From CAWDVB01 sp963824105 (GTDB taxonomy: Bacteria > Actinomycetota > Actinomycetes > Propionibacteriales > Nocardioidaceae), in contig CAWGNN010000006.1 in NCBI GenBank assembly GCA_963824105.1, positions 449,360 through 513,359 of the forward strand: a DNA stretch of 64,000 bases. The letters are read 5' to 3'. Under the pieces are notes generated by a model. It saw only the letters and a program-made list of their open reading frames with translations. It ran no database searches and was not told where the DNA came from. Every line of letters starts with the position of its first letter. Position 1 is the first letter of the stretch. Both the position numbers and the translations under genes were made by a program. Shown piece after piece: positions 45,817 to 54,804 of the stretch.

Positions 45817-46124
45817 GACGCCCTTTCTTTCGTTCCCGCCGCCTCGGTTGCGGCAGCGGAACTCGGTCAGGGCAGCCCATTATGGCCCACATCGCGGATC
45901 TGTGCAGGGGGCGGCCCTCGGGGAGAGCCCATGGCCCCGCCCTGATCGGCGACTTTCCGGGCCGTTGTGAGACCGGTCCCAGCTCCCCGCGCCATGCCCG
46001 TCCTCGCCGCCGGCGAATGAGCGTTCTCGCAGGTCAGCGGGGTGGCGCTAGAGTGGACGGAACGGCGGAGGGGCTCGCCGAAACCGCGAACGCCAACGGT
46101 CCCTGACGACATTGGGGAGTTGGC
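45817..46124. other. Intergenic region before the dynamin-MutS operon
   Basis: No supported gene. It separates the divergent permease and dynamin-like genes. TAGAGT at 46049-46054 (context GCGCTAGAGTGG) resembles an actinobacterial -10 element for the plus-strand operon, giving a leader of about 65 nt. GGGGAG lies 6-11 bp before the GTG at 46125. Confidence 0.4.
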
Positions 46125-47825
46125 GTGCGCGAGACCATTCCTGAGCCGAACCTCGTCCAGGTGTTGGGCACCCTCGAGTCCCTGCTGGATCCCGCCGACC
46201 ACCCCCGCATCAAGGAGTTGCGCGGTCGGCTCGACGCCGGTGACCTTCGCGTCCTACTCGTCGGGGAGGCCAAACGCGGCAAGTCGACCCTCGCCAACGC
46301 CCTGCTCGGCCGTCCGGTCATGCCGACGGGGGTCACACCGGTCACCGCAGTGCCCACGCTGGTGCAGCATGGCAGCCCCGAGCGGCTCGAGGTCCGCCTC
46401 ACCGACGGCACCCTCCGGTCACTCCCCCTGGCCGAGGTCGGCAAGTTCGTCACCCAGCGGCACAACCCCGAGAACATCAAGGGTGTCGACCTCGTCCGGG
46501 TCCTGGTGGAGCGGGGGCTGCCGCACGAGCGCATGGTGCTCGTCGACAGCCCTGGGGTCGGGTCGGTCTACCAACAGAACACCCAGGAGACCGAGACCGC
46601 CTTGGCGTCGATGGACCTCGCTCTGCTCGTGTTGACGGCCGACGCACCTCTTTCGGAGAGCGAGGTCGGGCTGCTCCGGAAGGTCGAGGAGCTGTCGGTA
46701 GAGGTGCTGGTGATCCTCAACAAGGTGGATCTCCTGGCCGACGATGAGATCTCCGAGGCCCGTGAGTTCGTGACCGCCACCGCCTCCGAAGCCCTGGGCT
46801 TCACCCCGACCACCCTGACGTGTTCGGGACGACACGGGACCGGGGTCGCCGAACTCGCTGCAGCCCTGCGCGAGCGGCTGGAGGAGCGGCGACTGCCCGC
46901 GCTCCACCGGAGCGTCGCGGCGGCGTCCCGTCGACTGGCCGCCCAACGTCTCGACGAGGACGCGGTCGGCCTGGCCTCGATAAGGGCCCTGCGAGAGGAC
47001 CGGGAGGGCGATGTCTCGGCGTTCGCCGAGGCCGCCGCCGAGACCCTCATGCGGGGTGAGGAGGTTCGCCGGCTGCTTGCCGGTGAGGTCACGCGCCTGG
47101 GCGCGATGCTCTACAAGCAGGCGAGCGATCAGCTGACCACGTCGACCCGAACGGTCCGCGCGGCACTGGACGACTTCTTCTCGCACGCGCCTCGGGACCC
47201 TGGCGAGGCCGAAGATCAAGGCCGGTCGATCATTGCCGCCGCGGTCCGCGGCGAGGTGAACGGCTGGCGGACGGCTCAGGCCCGGCTCGTGCGCCAGCAG
47301 CTGGACGAGCAGCGGCAGCGTGCCCAGAACGCGCTTGAGGAGTCTGCCCGCGCGTTGGAGCAGGCCGCTCAGCGACTCCTCGGTGTGTCCCTCTCCGCCA
47401 CCGTCCCGGTCCTCCCCGAGCAGCGGCTCCCGGAGGTGACCTACGACTTCGACCCGGCACCTGACTGGAACCAAGCCGTGGTGACACTCACCCGCAGGCA
47501 CGGACCCGGATCCCACGGGCGAGTCGCCCGGTATCTGCGAAGTCGGGTTCGAGAGCTGGTGGACAAACATCTGGGAAGGGCCAAGCTGGGGCTCCAGGAG
47601 AGCCTGGAAGCGCAAACTCGCGCGCTCGGCGACGCGGTGTCCGAGGCGTTCGAGGAGCAGGGAGCCGGACTGGCCCGGGCTCATCAGAACGCTCTCCGGC
47701 TGCGCGACCAGTCCTCCACGACCCTGGCCGACGAGGAGGCGCGGCTGGCGCACCGCATCGAGACCCTGAGCGACCTTCGGGCCATCTTGGAGTCGAGTCC
47801 GGTCGGCCAGACCGCGGGGGCGTAA
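46125..47825 (+). CDS. Dynamin-like GTPase
   Basis: A 566-residue dynamin-family GTPase. G1 is GEAKRGKSTLANALL (about 47-61), G2 has the switch Thr in PTGVTPVTAVPT, G3 is DSPGVG (about 141) and G4 is NKVD (about 199). The rest is a long helical stalk with charged coiled-coil segments (about 250-560). No clear membrane helix is seen. Bacterial dynamins bind or remodel membranes, and some protect against phage lysis. It starts at GTG 46125. Its TAA overlaps the ATG of the first MutS-like gene by one base (TAATG), so the three genes are coupled. Confidence 0.85.
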   Translation: MRETIPEPNLVQVLGTLESLLDPADHPRIKELRGRLDAGDLRVLLVGEAKRGKSTLANALLGRPVMPTGVTPVTAVPTLVQHGSPERLEVRLTDGTLRSLPLAEVGKFVTQRHNPENIKGVDLVRVLVERGLPHERMVLVDSPGVGSVYQQNTQETETALASMDLALLVLTADAPLSESEVGLLRKVEELSVEVLVILNKVDLLADDEISEAREFVTATASEALGFTPTTLTCSGRHGTGVAELAAALRERLEERRLPALHRSVAAASRRLAAQRLDEDAVGLASIRALREDREGDVSAFAEAAAETLMRGEEVRRLLAGEVTRLGAMLYKQASDQLTTSTRTVRAALDDFFSHAPRDPGEAEDQGRSIIAAAVRGEVNGWRTAQARLVRQQLDEQRQRAQNALEESARALEQAAQRLLGVSLSATVPVLPEQRLPEVTYDFDPAPDWNQAVVTLTRRHGPGSHGRVARYLRSRVRELVDKHLGRAKLGLQESLEAQTRALGDAVSEAFEEQGAGLARAHQNALRLRDQSSTTLADEEARLAHRIETLSDLRAILESSPVGQTAGA

Positions 47826-49399
47826 TGAGCCAAACACTGAGCACTCCTCCGGCCCGGACCGAGCCATCGGACGTTCCGGCGTTCACCAGCGTGCTCTTCC
47901 TCCGGGACGTTCCACTCACGGAAATCGACTCCGCACCACGTCCGGAGCACTTCCACGACCTTCACCTCGATGACGTGGCGGCCCTCGTGTCAGGGACACG
48001 GCCCGGGAGCCTGGAGAGCTACTTCCGAGTGCCGCTTCGTGACGTGGAGTCGGTCCGCTACCGGCAAGCGGCCATCCACGAGTGTGAGAAACCCGAGGTC
48101 TACGCCCCGGTCGACCGGTTCGCACGAGCCTTCGTGCCGGTGAATACGGGTCTCGCCGCCCTCGGACAGCTCCGCCATCAGCTCCAGCGGGAGCGCTGTC
48201 TGCTCGACACGGTGGGCGACTACTGCCGCGCCGTGGAACGCCTCCACGAGGATCTGTCCGGCCTGCCGATCGAGTCCACGGCTTGGACCCGACTTGTCGA
48301 GCACCTCGGCACCCTCGTGTCGTCCGCCCCCTTCACCGGGTTGCGAGACGACCACGATCGGGTGCGCGACGGGCTGAGTCGGGTCGAGTACACCCTGCAC
48401 ATCCACCAGAACCGGCTCAGGGTGGACCGCCATGCCGACGAAAGCGACCTGGGCGCTCATGTGGTGGATCTCTTCGAGAGGTTCCGTGAGGGTCCCCTGG
48501 AGGACTCACGGAAGCACGACGAGGTCCGCCACGGATTCAGCCACGTCGACGCCAAGGTGCTCCACCACGTCGCACAGCTCTTCCTCGAGGAGTTCGCCGA
48601 GCTCAACGCCTTCTGGGAGCACCACCGCGACTTCCTCGACCGAGTGGTGCTGCGGCTGGGGCGCGAAGCCAACCTGGCGCTCGCGTGGGTCGACCTCGGG
48701 CGCCGACTTGCCGACAACGGTCTCCCGTCCTGTCTTCCCGAGCTCGACCCCGCCGCCGCCTTCTCGGCCGAAGACACCTACGACATCGCCCTGGCCACCG
48801 GGGACCGAGCCGGCTCCGTGGTCACCAACAGCATCGAGCTAGCGCAGGGCGAGCGACTCGTCGTGGTCACCGGCCCCAACCAAGGTGGCAAGACCACGTT
48901 CGCGCGGATGCTCGGCCAGACCCACTATCTGGCCGCCCTCGGGTTCCCGGTCCCCGGCAGCGCCGTGCGACTGCGCCTGGTGGATGAGGTCCTCACCCAT
49001 TTCGAGCGGGAGGAGGAGCCGGGCTCCGAGCGCGGCAAGCTCAAGGAGGACCTGATCCGGATGCACGAGATCCTTCAGCGGGTCACGGCGCACTCGGTGG
49101 TCGTCCTCAACGAGGTGTTCAGCTCGACCACGACCGCTGACGCTCTCGGCCTTGCCCGTCGGGTGCTGAGCCGCCTCGGCGACGCGCACTGCCTGACCGT
49201 CTGCGTGACCTTCCTCGACGAGCTCGCCGAGGCCTCCCCCGGCACGGTGAGCATGGTGGCCGAGGTGGACTCCGACGATCCCTCGCGGCGCACCTTCGAG
49301 ATCCGGCGACGTGCCGCGGACGGGAAGGCCTACGCAGATGCGATCGCCGGCAAGTACGGCCTGAGTCGGGACGCCATCACCAGGAGGGTCCGCTCGTGA
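47825..49399 (+). CDS. MutS-family ATPase, divergent, first of pair
   Basis: A 524-residue protein with a helical MutS core/lever-like region (about 60-330) and a C-terminal MutS-type ATPase. Walker A is VVTGPNQGGKTTFARML (about 347). Walker B and signature read VVVLNEVFSSTTTADALG (about 425), with Asn in place of the usual first Asp. The late motif is VTFLDELAE, where MutS has a THY motif. The N-terminal mismatch-recognition domain (F-x-E) is absent, so classical mismatch repair is unlikely. The next gene is a homologue and overlaps it by 4 bp. Confidence 0.82.
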   Translation: MSQTLSTPPARTEPSDVPAFTSVLFLRDVPLTEIDSAPRPEHFHDLHLDDVAALVSGTRPGSLESYFRVPLRDVESVRYRQAAIHECEKPEVYAPVDRFARAFVPVNTGLAALGQLRHQLQRERCLLDTVGDYCRAVERLHEDLSGLPIESTAWTRLVEHLGTLVSSAPFTGLRDDHDRVRDGLSRVEYTLHIHQNRLRVDRHADESDLGAHVVDLFERFREGPLEDSRKHDEVRHGFSHVDAKVLHHVAQLFLEEFAELNAFWEHHRDFLDRVVLRLGREANLALAWVDLGRRLADNGLPSCLPELDPAAAFSAEDTYDIALATGDRAGSVVTNSIELAQGERLVVVTGPNQGGKTTFARMLGQTHYLAALGFPVPGSAVRLRLVDEVLTHFEREEEPGSERGKLKEDLIRMHEILQRVTAHSVVVLNEVFSSTTTADALGLARRVLSRLGDAHCLTVCVTFLDELAEASPGTVSMVAEVDSDDPSRRTFEIRRRAADGKAYADAIAGKYGLSRDAITRRVRS

Positions 49400-50883
49400 A
49401 GGTCCACCTGATGCATACCGATCACGACTTCGATCTCGAAGCCGAAGCAGCGACCGGCCACGAGGAGGCGGAGCGCGACCTCGGCATTCCCCTGCTTCTC
49501 GAGGCGATGGCCGCCGGGGACGTGCTGATCCGCAAGGTCTGCCGTGCCGCACTGGCTCAGCCTCTGACCGACGTGAAGGAGATCCGGCAGAGACAGCGGG
49601 TGGCTGCCGATGTGCTGGCCAACGAGGACGCGGTCCGAGCGATGTACGCACTCACGGCGGAAGGTATCGCCGCGGACCAGCACATCCACATCGGCATGCA
49701 CTCCTCACGCCCCGGACTGATGCTGAACCGAGCCCGGGCCAACCTGACTGCGTACACCGACGTGCTCCGCCGGCTGCGCCAGTTGGCCGAGCGCACGACG
49801 CCCAGCCTGAGCGCGCCCTGGCTGCTCAGGCTGGCCGACACCCTGACCTCCGAGCTGTCCGAGGACTACCTCCAGGAAGTGGAGGAGACACTGTGCTCGC
49901 TCCGCTTCACCCACGGCAGCCTGGAGAGCGCCCGGCTCGGATCACTCAATGCCGGGAGGGACTACGTCTTGCGAGCGCCTCCGTCCGTGCCGTGGTGGCG
50001 CAATCTTCTCGGCTCCGCAGGTCCCCGGGGCCGGCACGTGATCACGATCCCCGACCGGGACATGGCCGGCTTCGAGGCTCTCACCGCGCTGAAGGACCGC
50101 AGCCAGTCCGTGGCCTCGGATGCGCTCGTCCAAGCCTCGGACCACGTGCTGAGCTTCTTCCACTCGCTGCGCCGGGAGCTGGCCTTCTATCTGGGATGCG
50201 CCAACCTCGCGAGCCGGATGAACGCGATCGGACAACCGACCTGCTTCCCCGACGTCAGCCCCCTGGGAGACCGGGCGCTGAGCTGCAACGGCGTAATCGA
50301 CCCAGTCCTGGCCCTCAGTACGCAGCGCGCCCCCGTCGGGAACGACCTCCGGGCAGACGGTGTCGACCTAGTGGTCCTCACCGGCGCCAATCAGGGCGGC
50401 AAGTCCACCCTGCTTCGCGCGTTGGGTCTCGCCCAGCTGATGGCCCAAGCGGGCTGCTTGGTCACCGCGACGAGGCTCAGCGTCTCGGTGGCCTCCGGGG
50501 TGCGCGCGCACTTCAAGCGCGAGGAGGACCGGGCGCTGGTCAGCGGGAAGTTCGACGAGGAGCTGAGCCGGATGAGCGACCTGGTCGACCACCTGCGGCC
50601 GGGCGCGCTTCTGCTGTGCAACGAGTCGTTCTCGACGACCAACGAGCGGGAGGCAGCGGTGATCGGAGGCGACATCGTCTGTGGTCTTGTCGACGCTGGC
50701 GCCCGGGTGCTGCTCGTCACCCATCTCTACGAGCTCGGCACTCGCCTGCGCGACGAGATCGCGGCGGCCCGCTTCCTGCGGGCTGCGCGAGAGGACGACG
50801 GCACTCGCACCTTCCGGCTCGAGCCCGGCGACCCCCAGCACACCAGCTATGCCGACGACCTCTACGCCGAGGTGTTCGGCTAG
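49396..50883 (+). CDS. MutS-family ATPase, divergent, second of pair
   Basis: A 495-residue partner of the preceding gene. It has a MutS core-like helical region (about 25-300) and the ATPase. Walker A is VVLTGANQGGKSTLLRALG (about 328). The Walker B segment LLLCNESFSTTNEREAAV (about 405) again has Asn before the Glu, and the late motif VTHLYELGT keeps the MutS THxxEL pattern. No mismatch-recognition domain is present. GTG overlaps the upstream stop (GTGA). Paired MutS subunits with complementary sequences suggest a heterodimer. The 3' end shares CTAG with the convergent ligase gene. Confidence 0.82.
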   Translation: MKVHLMHTDHDFDLEAEAATGHEEAERDLGIPLLLEAMAAGDVLIRKVCRAALAQPLTDVKEIRQRQRVAADVLANEDAVRAMYALTAEGIAADQHIHIGMHSSRPGLMLNRARANLTAYTDVLRRLRQLAERTTPSLSAPWLLRLADTLTSELSEDYLQEVEETLCSLRFTHGSLESARLGSLNAGRDYVLRAPPSVPWWRNLLGSAGPRGRHVITIPDRDMAGFEALTALKDRSQSVASDALVQASDHVLSFFHSLRRELAFYLGCANLASRMNAIGQPTCFPDVSPLGDRALSCNGVIDPVLALSTQRAPVGNDLRADGVDLVVLTGANQGGKSTLLRALGLAQLMAQAGCLVTATRLSVSVASGVRAHFKREEDRALVSGKFDEELSRMSDLVDHLRPGALLLCNESFSTTNEREAAVIGGDIVCGLVDAGARVLLVTHLYELGTRLRDEIAAARFLRAAREDDGTRTFRLEPGDPQHTSYADDLYAEVFG

Positions 50884-52388
50884 GCCTGCGCGGTGTCGCG
50901 CAGGATCTGCTTTCGCACCTTGCCGGATCCGGTGCGCGGGAGGGCCTCGACCTGATGGATGTGCACGGGCACCTTGTACGCCGCAAGCCGGGAGCGCAGG
51001 AAGGCGCGCAGCTCGTCAGCGTCGATGGAGGCTCCAGGAACCGCGACGACATACGCGGCCCCGACCTCGCCCCAACGGTCGTCGGCGACGCCGACCACGG
51101 CGACATCGGCCACCGAAGGGTGGCTGAAGATCACGTCCTCCACCTCCGCGGGATAGACGTTCTCCCCGCCCGAGATGAACATGTCCTTCACCCGGTCGAC
51201 GATGGTGAGGTAGCCGTCCTCGTCGACGGTAGCGAGGTCCCCGGTGCGGAACCAGCCCCCGGGGGCGAACGCGGCCTCGGTGTCGGCGGGCCGACCCCAG
51301 TAGCCGGGGGTGACGTTGGGGCCGCGGACGAGCGCCTCGCCCGGTGCACCGGCAGGGACGTCATCAAGAGTCGGATCGACCACACGGACGTCGACGAAGA
51401 AGCACGGGGTGCCGGCGGTGCCAGCCTTGCGGACGGAGTCACCCGGCCGCAGAAAGGTGGTGCCCGGCGCTGCCTCGGTCATGCCGTATCCCTGGCAGAA
51501 GACCAGCCCGCGCTCCTGGTAGGCGCTGATGAGAGCGGCCGGAATCGGCGCGCCGCCGGACATCAGCGTGCGGATCGAGCTGAGGTCCGCGGTCGGGAAC
51601 CGTGGCGACTGGGCGAACCCGGCGAACATCGCCGTCACCCCGAACATCCAGGTGACCCGATCGCTCTCGACGAGGTCGAAGCACCGGTCCACGTCCCAGG
51701 TCGGCATGATCACAGCCGTGCCGCCCTTGAGGAAGGTCGGCAGGAACGTCTGGTCCAGCGCTGCGACGTGGAACAGCGGAGCGCTGATCAGCGTCACTTC
51801 GTCGCTACTCACGTCGACGTCGATGAGCAGGTTGAGGGTGTTCCAGAGCAGGTTGTCGTGGGTGAGGATCGCCCCCTTGGGTCGACCCGTCGTCCCTGAG
51901 GTGTAGAGGACGAGGGCCGGGTGGTCACCGGCCACGTCCACGTCGATCCCGGTGCGGGCCCCCGCCGCGACAACCTGCTCATAGGTCGACTCGTCGCCGG
52001 TCCCCTCCAGCGGGATCCGATCGCCCTCCCAGGCGAGGTCGGCTATGACGGCGGCGTTCTGCGGCGCGTGGACGAGCAGCGACGCACCGACATCGGCGAG
52101 CATGTAGTCCACCTCGCGCGCGGCGAGCCGGAAGTTCAACGGGACGAAGACCGCGCCGAGCAGGTGCGTGGCGAACATGGTCTCGATGAAGGCCGGGTGG
52201 TTCGGGCCCAGGTAGGCGACCCGGTCTCCGTCGTTGATGCCGCGCTGGCGGAGGCCGTGGGCGAGCCGGACAACCCGGTCGTGCAACTCGGCGTACGTCG
52301 TCCGCCTGCCCTCGTAGACGATGGCGACCTGATCGGGCGTGGAGCGCAGTCGTCGTGCCGGCCACGAGCCGATCCCCTTGTTGAGCAT
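50880..52388 (-). CDS. AMP-dependent acyl-CoA synthetase/ligase
   Basis: Activates a carboxylic acid to its CoA thioester with ATP. The 502-residue ANL-family enzyme has the P-loop LVLYTSGTTGRPKGAILTH, YGMTEAAPGT, GWFRTGDLATVDEDGYLTIVDRVKDM and the catalytic Lys region TGSGKVRKQILRD. The length fits medium/long-chain or aromatic acyl ligases. It is the last gene of the SDR-amidohydrolase-MaoC-ligase operon, 30 bp after MaoC. The substrate is not readable. Confidence 0.92.
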   Translation of the reverse strand: MLNKGIGSWPARRLRSTPDQVAIVYEGRRTTYAELHDRVVRLAHGLRQRGINDGDRVAYLGPNHPAFIETMFATHLLGAVFVPLNFRLAAREVDYMLADVGASLLVHAPQNAAVIADLAWEGDRIPLEGTGDESTYEQVVAAGARTGIDVDVAGDHPALVLYTSGTTGRPKGAILTHDNLLWNTLNLLIDVDVSSDEVTLISAPLFHVAALDQTFLPTFLKGGTAVIMPTWDVDRCFDLVESDRVTWMFGVTAMFAGFAQSPRFPTADLSSIRTLMSGGAPIPAALISAYQERGLVFCQGYGMTEAAPGTTFLRPGDSVRKAGTAGTPCFFVDVRVVDPTLDDVPAGAPGEALVRGPNVTPGYWGRPADTEAAFAPGGWFRTGDLATVDEDGYLTIVDRVKDMFISGGENVYPAEVEDVIFSHPSVADVAVVGVADDRWGEVGAAYVVAVPGASIDADELRAFLRSRLAAYKVPVHIHQVEALPRTGSGKVRKQILRDTAQA

Positions 52389-52418
52389 GACGTCACCCCT
52401 CCTGGACCGGCCGGACGA

Positions 52419-52877
52419 TCAGGCGTACTGGCGGTAGATCGCCTCCGCGACGCAGGCCGGCTTGTCGGACCCCTCGATCTCCACGGTGAAGACCACCTTC
52501 ATCTGCACTCCGCCCCGCACGTCCTCGACGGAGTCGACGGAGCCGGTCAGCCTGATCCGCGACCCGACCGGGACGGGCGCGGGGAAACGAACCTTGTCGA
52601 GCCCGTAGTTCACCGCCATCGAGACGCCGGTGATCGCCAGCAGATCGTTGAAGAGCGGGATGATCAAGGACAGCGTGAGGTAGCCGTGGGCGATGGTCGT
52701 CTTGAACGGGCCGTCCTTGGCCCGCTCGGGGTCGACGTGGATCCACTGGTGATCGCCTGTTGCGTCAGCGAAGAGGTTGACCCGCTCCTGGGTGATCTCC
52801 AACCAGTCGCTGGCACCCAGATCCCTGCCGGCCAGGGCCTTGATCTCGTCGATCCCGTTCACGGTGAGAGTCATCAT
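52419..52877 (-). CDS. MaoC-like enoyl-CoA hydratase/dehydratase
   Basis: A 152-residue hot-dog fold protein. The hydratase motif DATGDHQWIHVDPERAK (catalytic Asp and His) and IAHGYLTLSLIIPL are clear. Single hot-dog MaoC proteins hydrate or dehydrate acyl-CoA intermediates. The first of two adjacent ATG codons at 52877 is used; ATGATGA overlaps the amidohydrolase stop by 4 bp. It lies inside the four-gene operon, consistent with a CoA-linked breakdown pathway. Confidence 0.92.
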   Translation of the reverse strand: MMTLTVNGIDEIKALAGRDLGASDWLEITQERVNLFADATGDHQWIHVDPERAKDGPFKTTIAHGYLTLSLIIPLFNDLLAITGVSMAVNYGLDKVRFPAPVPVGSRIRLTGSVDSVEDVRGGVQMKVVFTVEIEGSDKPACVAEAIYRQYA

Positions 52878-53785
52878 GCGTCCTTGTCGTTGGTGTCGGT
52901 CGCCGCTCCGATGCCGAGCAGCCGGGCGGCGTTCTCCTTGAGGATCTTCGGCCTCACCTCGGGCTTGATCTCGAGCTGGTCGAAGGCTGCGAGCCACTTG
53001 TCCGGGGTGAGCACCGGGTAGTCGGAGCCGAAGAGCACCTTGTCCTGCAGCAGTGTGTTGGCGTAGCGGACCAGTTGCGGTGGGAAGTACTTCGGCGACC
53101 AGCCGGACAGGTCGATGTAGACGTACGGCTTGTGCGTCGCCACCGCGAGCGCCTCGTCCTGCCACGGGAACGACGGGTGGGCCAGGATGATCCGCAGCTC
53201 GGGGAAGTCGGCGGAAACGTCGTCGATCAGCATCGGGTTGGCGTACTTCAGCTTGATCCCCGCCCCACCCGGAACACCGGCGCCGATGCCGGTCTGGCCG
53301 GTGTGGAAGAGCGCGATCGCGCCGAGCTCCTCGATCGCCTCGTAGAGCGGGTAGGCCATCGGGTCGTTCGGCGAGAAGGCCTGGATGCTCGGGTGGAACT
53401 TGAAGCCACGCACCCCGTGCTCGGTGACAAGCCGGCGGGCTTCCTCGACTCCGGCGGGGCCCTTCCACGGGTCGATGCTCGCGAACGGGATGAGCACGTC
53501 GGCGTTCCGCGCGCAGCCCTCGGCGACCTCCACGTTGGAGATCCGCCGATGTCCGGTGGCGTGCTCGGCGTCCACGGTGAAGGTGACCGCGACCATGTCC
53601 CGCTCACGGTAGTAGGCGGCGATCTCGTCGATCGTCGGCTGCCGGTGCGCCTCGGACTTGAAGTACTCCGCCGAGGCGCCGAAGAGCGCGGGGCTGAGCG
53701 ACCCGTGGCCCTCCGAGTCGATCTCGACGTGGGTGTGGATGTCGATGGCGCGGATCGACGCGAGCTCCCGATCCATGACGTTCAT
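52874..53785 (-). CDS. Amidohydrolase-2 family hydrolase/decarboxylase
   Basis: A 303-residue TIM-barrel amidohydrolase. IRAIDIHTHVEIDSEG provides the HxH metal site, GFKFHPSIQAFSPND the next His, and LAHPSFPWQDEA and FGSDYPVLTP the later ligands (His and Asp). This is the amidohydrolase-2 pattern, which includes ACMSD-like decarboxylases and 2-pyrone hydrolases. Its ATG at 53785 overlaps the SDR stop (ATGA). In this operon it may cleave or decarboxylate a ring-derived intermediate; this is inference. Confidence 0.88.
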   Translation of the reverse strand: MNVMDRELASIRAIDIHTHVEIDSEGHGSLSPALFGASAEYFKSEAHRQPTIDEIAAYYRERDMVAVTFTVDAEHATGHRRISNVEVAEGCARNADVLIPFASIDPWKGPAGVEEARRLVTEHGVRGFKFHPSIQAFSPNDPMAYPLYEAIEELGAIALFHTGQTGIGAGVPGGAGIKLKYANPMLIDDVSADFPELRIILAHPSFPWQDEALAVATHKPYVYIDLSGWSPKYFPPQLVRYANTLLQDKVLFGSDYPVLTPDKWLAAFDQLEIKPEVRPKILKENAARLLGIGAATDTNDKDA

Positions 53786-54693
53786 CGGCCCGGCCCCGTC
53801 GGCATCGGGATCCCGTAGGTCTCCGGCTCCGCACCCACTCCCGTGCTCCACTCGGCAGCGATCTCCTCGGCGCTCCAGCCCCCGTCGTGCAGTGCGACGG
53901 CCTTCTCCTGGGGGTGGGACCACAACGAGAGGCGGTCGCCGCCGATGCCGATCGCCTGGCCGGTGATGCCCTGGGCAGCGCCCGAGGCGAGGAACACGAT
54001 CAGCGAGGCGACGTCGGCGACGGTGCCGAGACCCTCCTCCTTGCGCATCCACTCCGGAAGCGGGGCGCCGGTGCGCTCGGACTCCTCGATCGCCGGGCCG
54101 AAGGCGGGGATGGTCTTGGTCATCTCGGTCGCGGCGACGGGGACCACGGCGTTGACGTCGATTCCGGACCTGGCCAGCTCCATCGCCCAGGTGCGGGCCA
54201 TCGCGACGATGCCGGCCTTGGCGGACGCGTAGTTGGTCTGTCCGAAGTTGCCGCGCTGTCCGGCCGGCGAGGAGATGAGCACCAGGCTCCCGCCATCGCC
54301 CTGCTCGCGCATCTGGATCGCGGCCGCCCGGGCGCAGGTGAAGGTGCCACGCAGGTGGACGTTGACGACGGCATCGAAGTCATCATCGGACATCTTCCAC
54401 AGCACCCGGTCGCGCAGGATCCCCGCGTTCGTGACCATCACGTCGAGCCGACCGAACTGGTCGACGGCAGCGGCCACCAGCGCCTCGGCGGTCTCGCTCG
54501 AGCCGACCGGGGCAGTCACGCCGACAGCCTTGCCCCCTGCGGCCTCGACCGCGGCGACCGCCTCGTCGACAACGGCCTGGTCGAGATCGTTGACCACGAC
54601 CGAAGCGCCGGCGGCCCCGAGCGCCTCGGCGTACCCGCGTCCCAGTCCGCGACCGCTCCCGGTCACGACGACGGCTCTTCCGGTCAGATCCAT
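53782..54693 (-). CDS. Short-chain dehydrogenase/reductase
   Basis: An NAD(P)-dependent oxidoreductase of 303 residues. It begins MDLTGRAVVVTGSGRGLGRG with the TGxxxGxG cofactor loop, has VTNAGILRD and the catalytic NYASAKAGI preceded by the Ser at VLISSPAG. After the core (about 1-245) it has a C-terminal extension (WSHPQEKAVALHDGGW) like that in the type 2 peroxisomal multifunctional enzyme, so it may oxidise a 3-hydroxyacyl-CoA. It is the first gene of the operon, with a good promoter 42-70 bp upstream. Confidence 0.9.
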   Translation of the reverse strand: MDLTGRAVVVTGSGRGLGRGYAEALGAAGASVVVNDLDQAVVDEAVAAVEAAGGKAVGVTAPVGSSETAEALVAAAVDQFGRLDVMVTNAGILRDRVLWKMSDDDFDAVVNVHLRGTFTCARAAAIQMREQGDGGSLVLISSPAGQRGNFGQTNYASAKAGIVAMARTWAMELARSGIDVNAVVPVAATEMTKTIPAFGPAIEESERTGAPLPEWMRKEEGLGTVADVASLIVFLASGAAQGITGQAIGIGGDRLSLWSHPQEKAVALHDGGWSAEEIAAEWSTGVGAEPETYGIPMPTGPGR

Positions 54694-54734
54694 GACTTCA
54701 CCTCTCGCTGAGGGTAGGCGTTCGGAGCGCTCAC

Positions 54735-54763
54735 AACTTATGCATGATCGTGACGCTCGTCAA
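54735..54763 (-). promoter_or_regulatory. Sigma-70-type promoter for the SDR operon
   Basis: On the minus strand TTGACG (54763-54758) and TAAGTT (54740-54735) are separated by exactly 17 bp, a near-consensus promoter pointing into the SDR operon. It lies between the operon and the divergent PaaX gene, where PaaX could bind to repress it. Confidence 0.75.
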
Positions 54764-54792
54764 GATACTGTCCTATCTCCGTGAATTCGCGG

Positions 54793-54798
54793 TAGCCT
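54793..54798 (+). promoter_or_regulatory. Leaderless -10 element TAGCCT for PaaX gene
   Basis: TAGCCT lies exactly 6 bp before the GTG start of the PaaX gene, with no Shine-Dalgarno sequence. This is the same spacing as in both PMT genes, consistent with a leaderless transcript. Confidence 0.5.
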
Positions 54799-54804
54799 CT
54801 CGCC

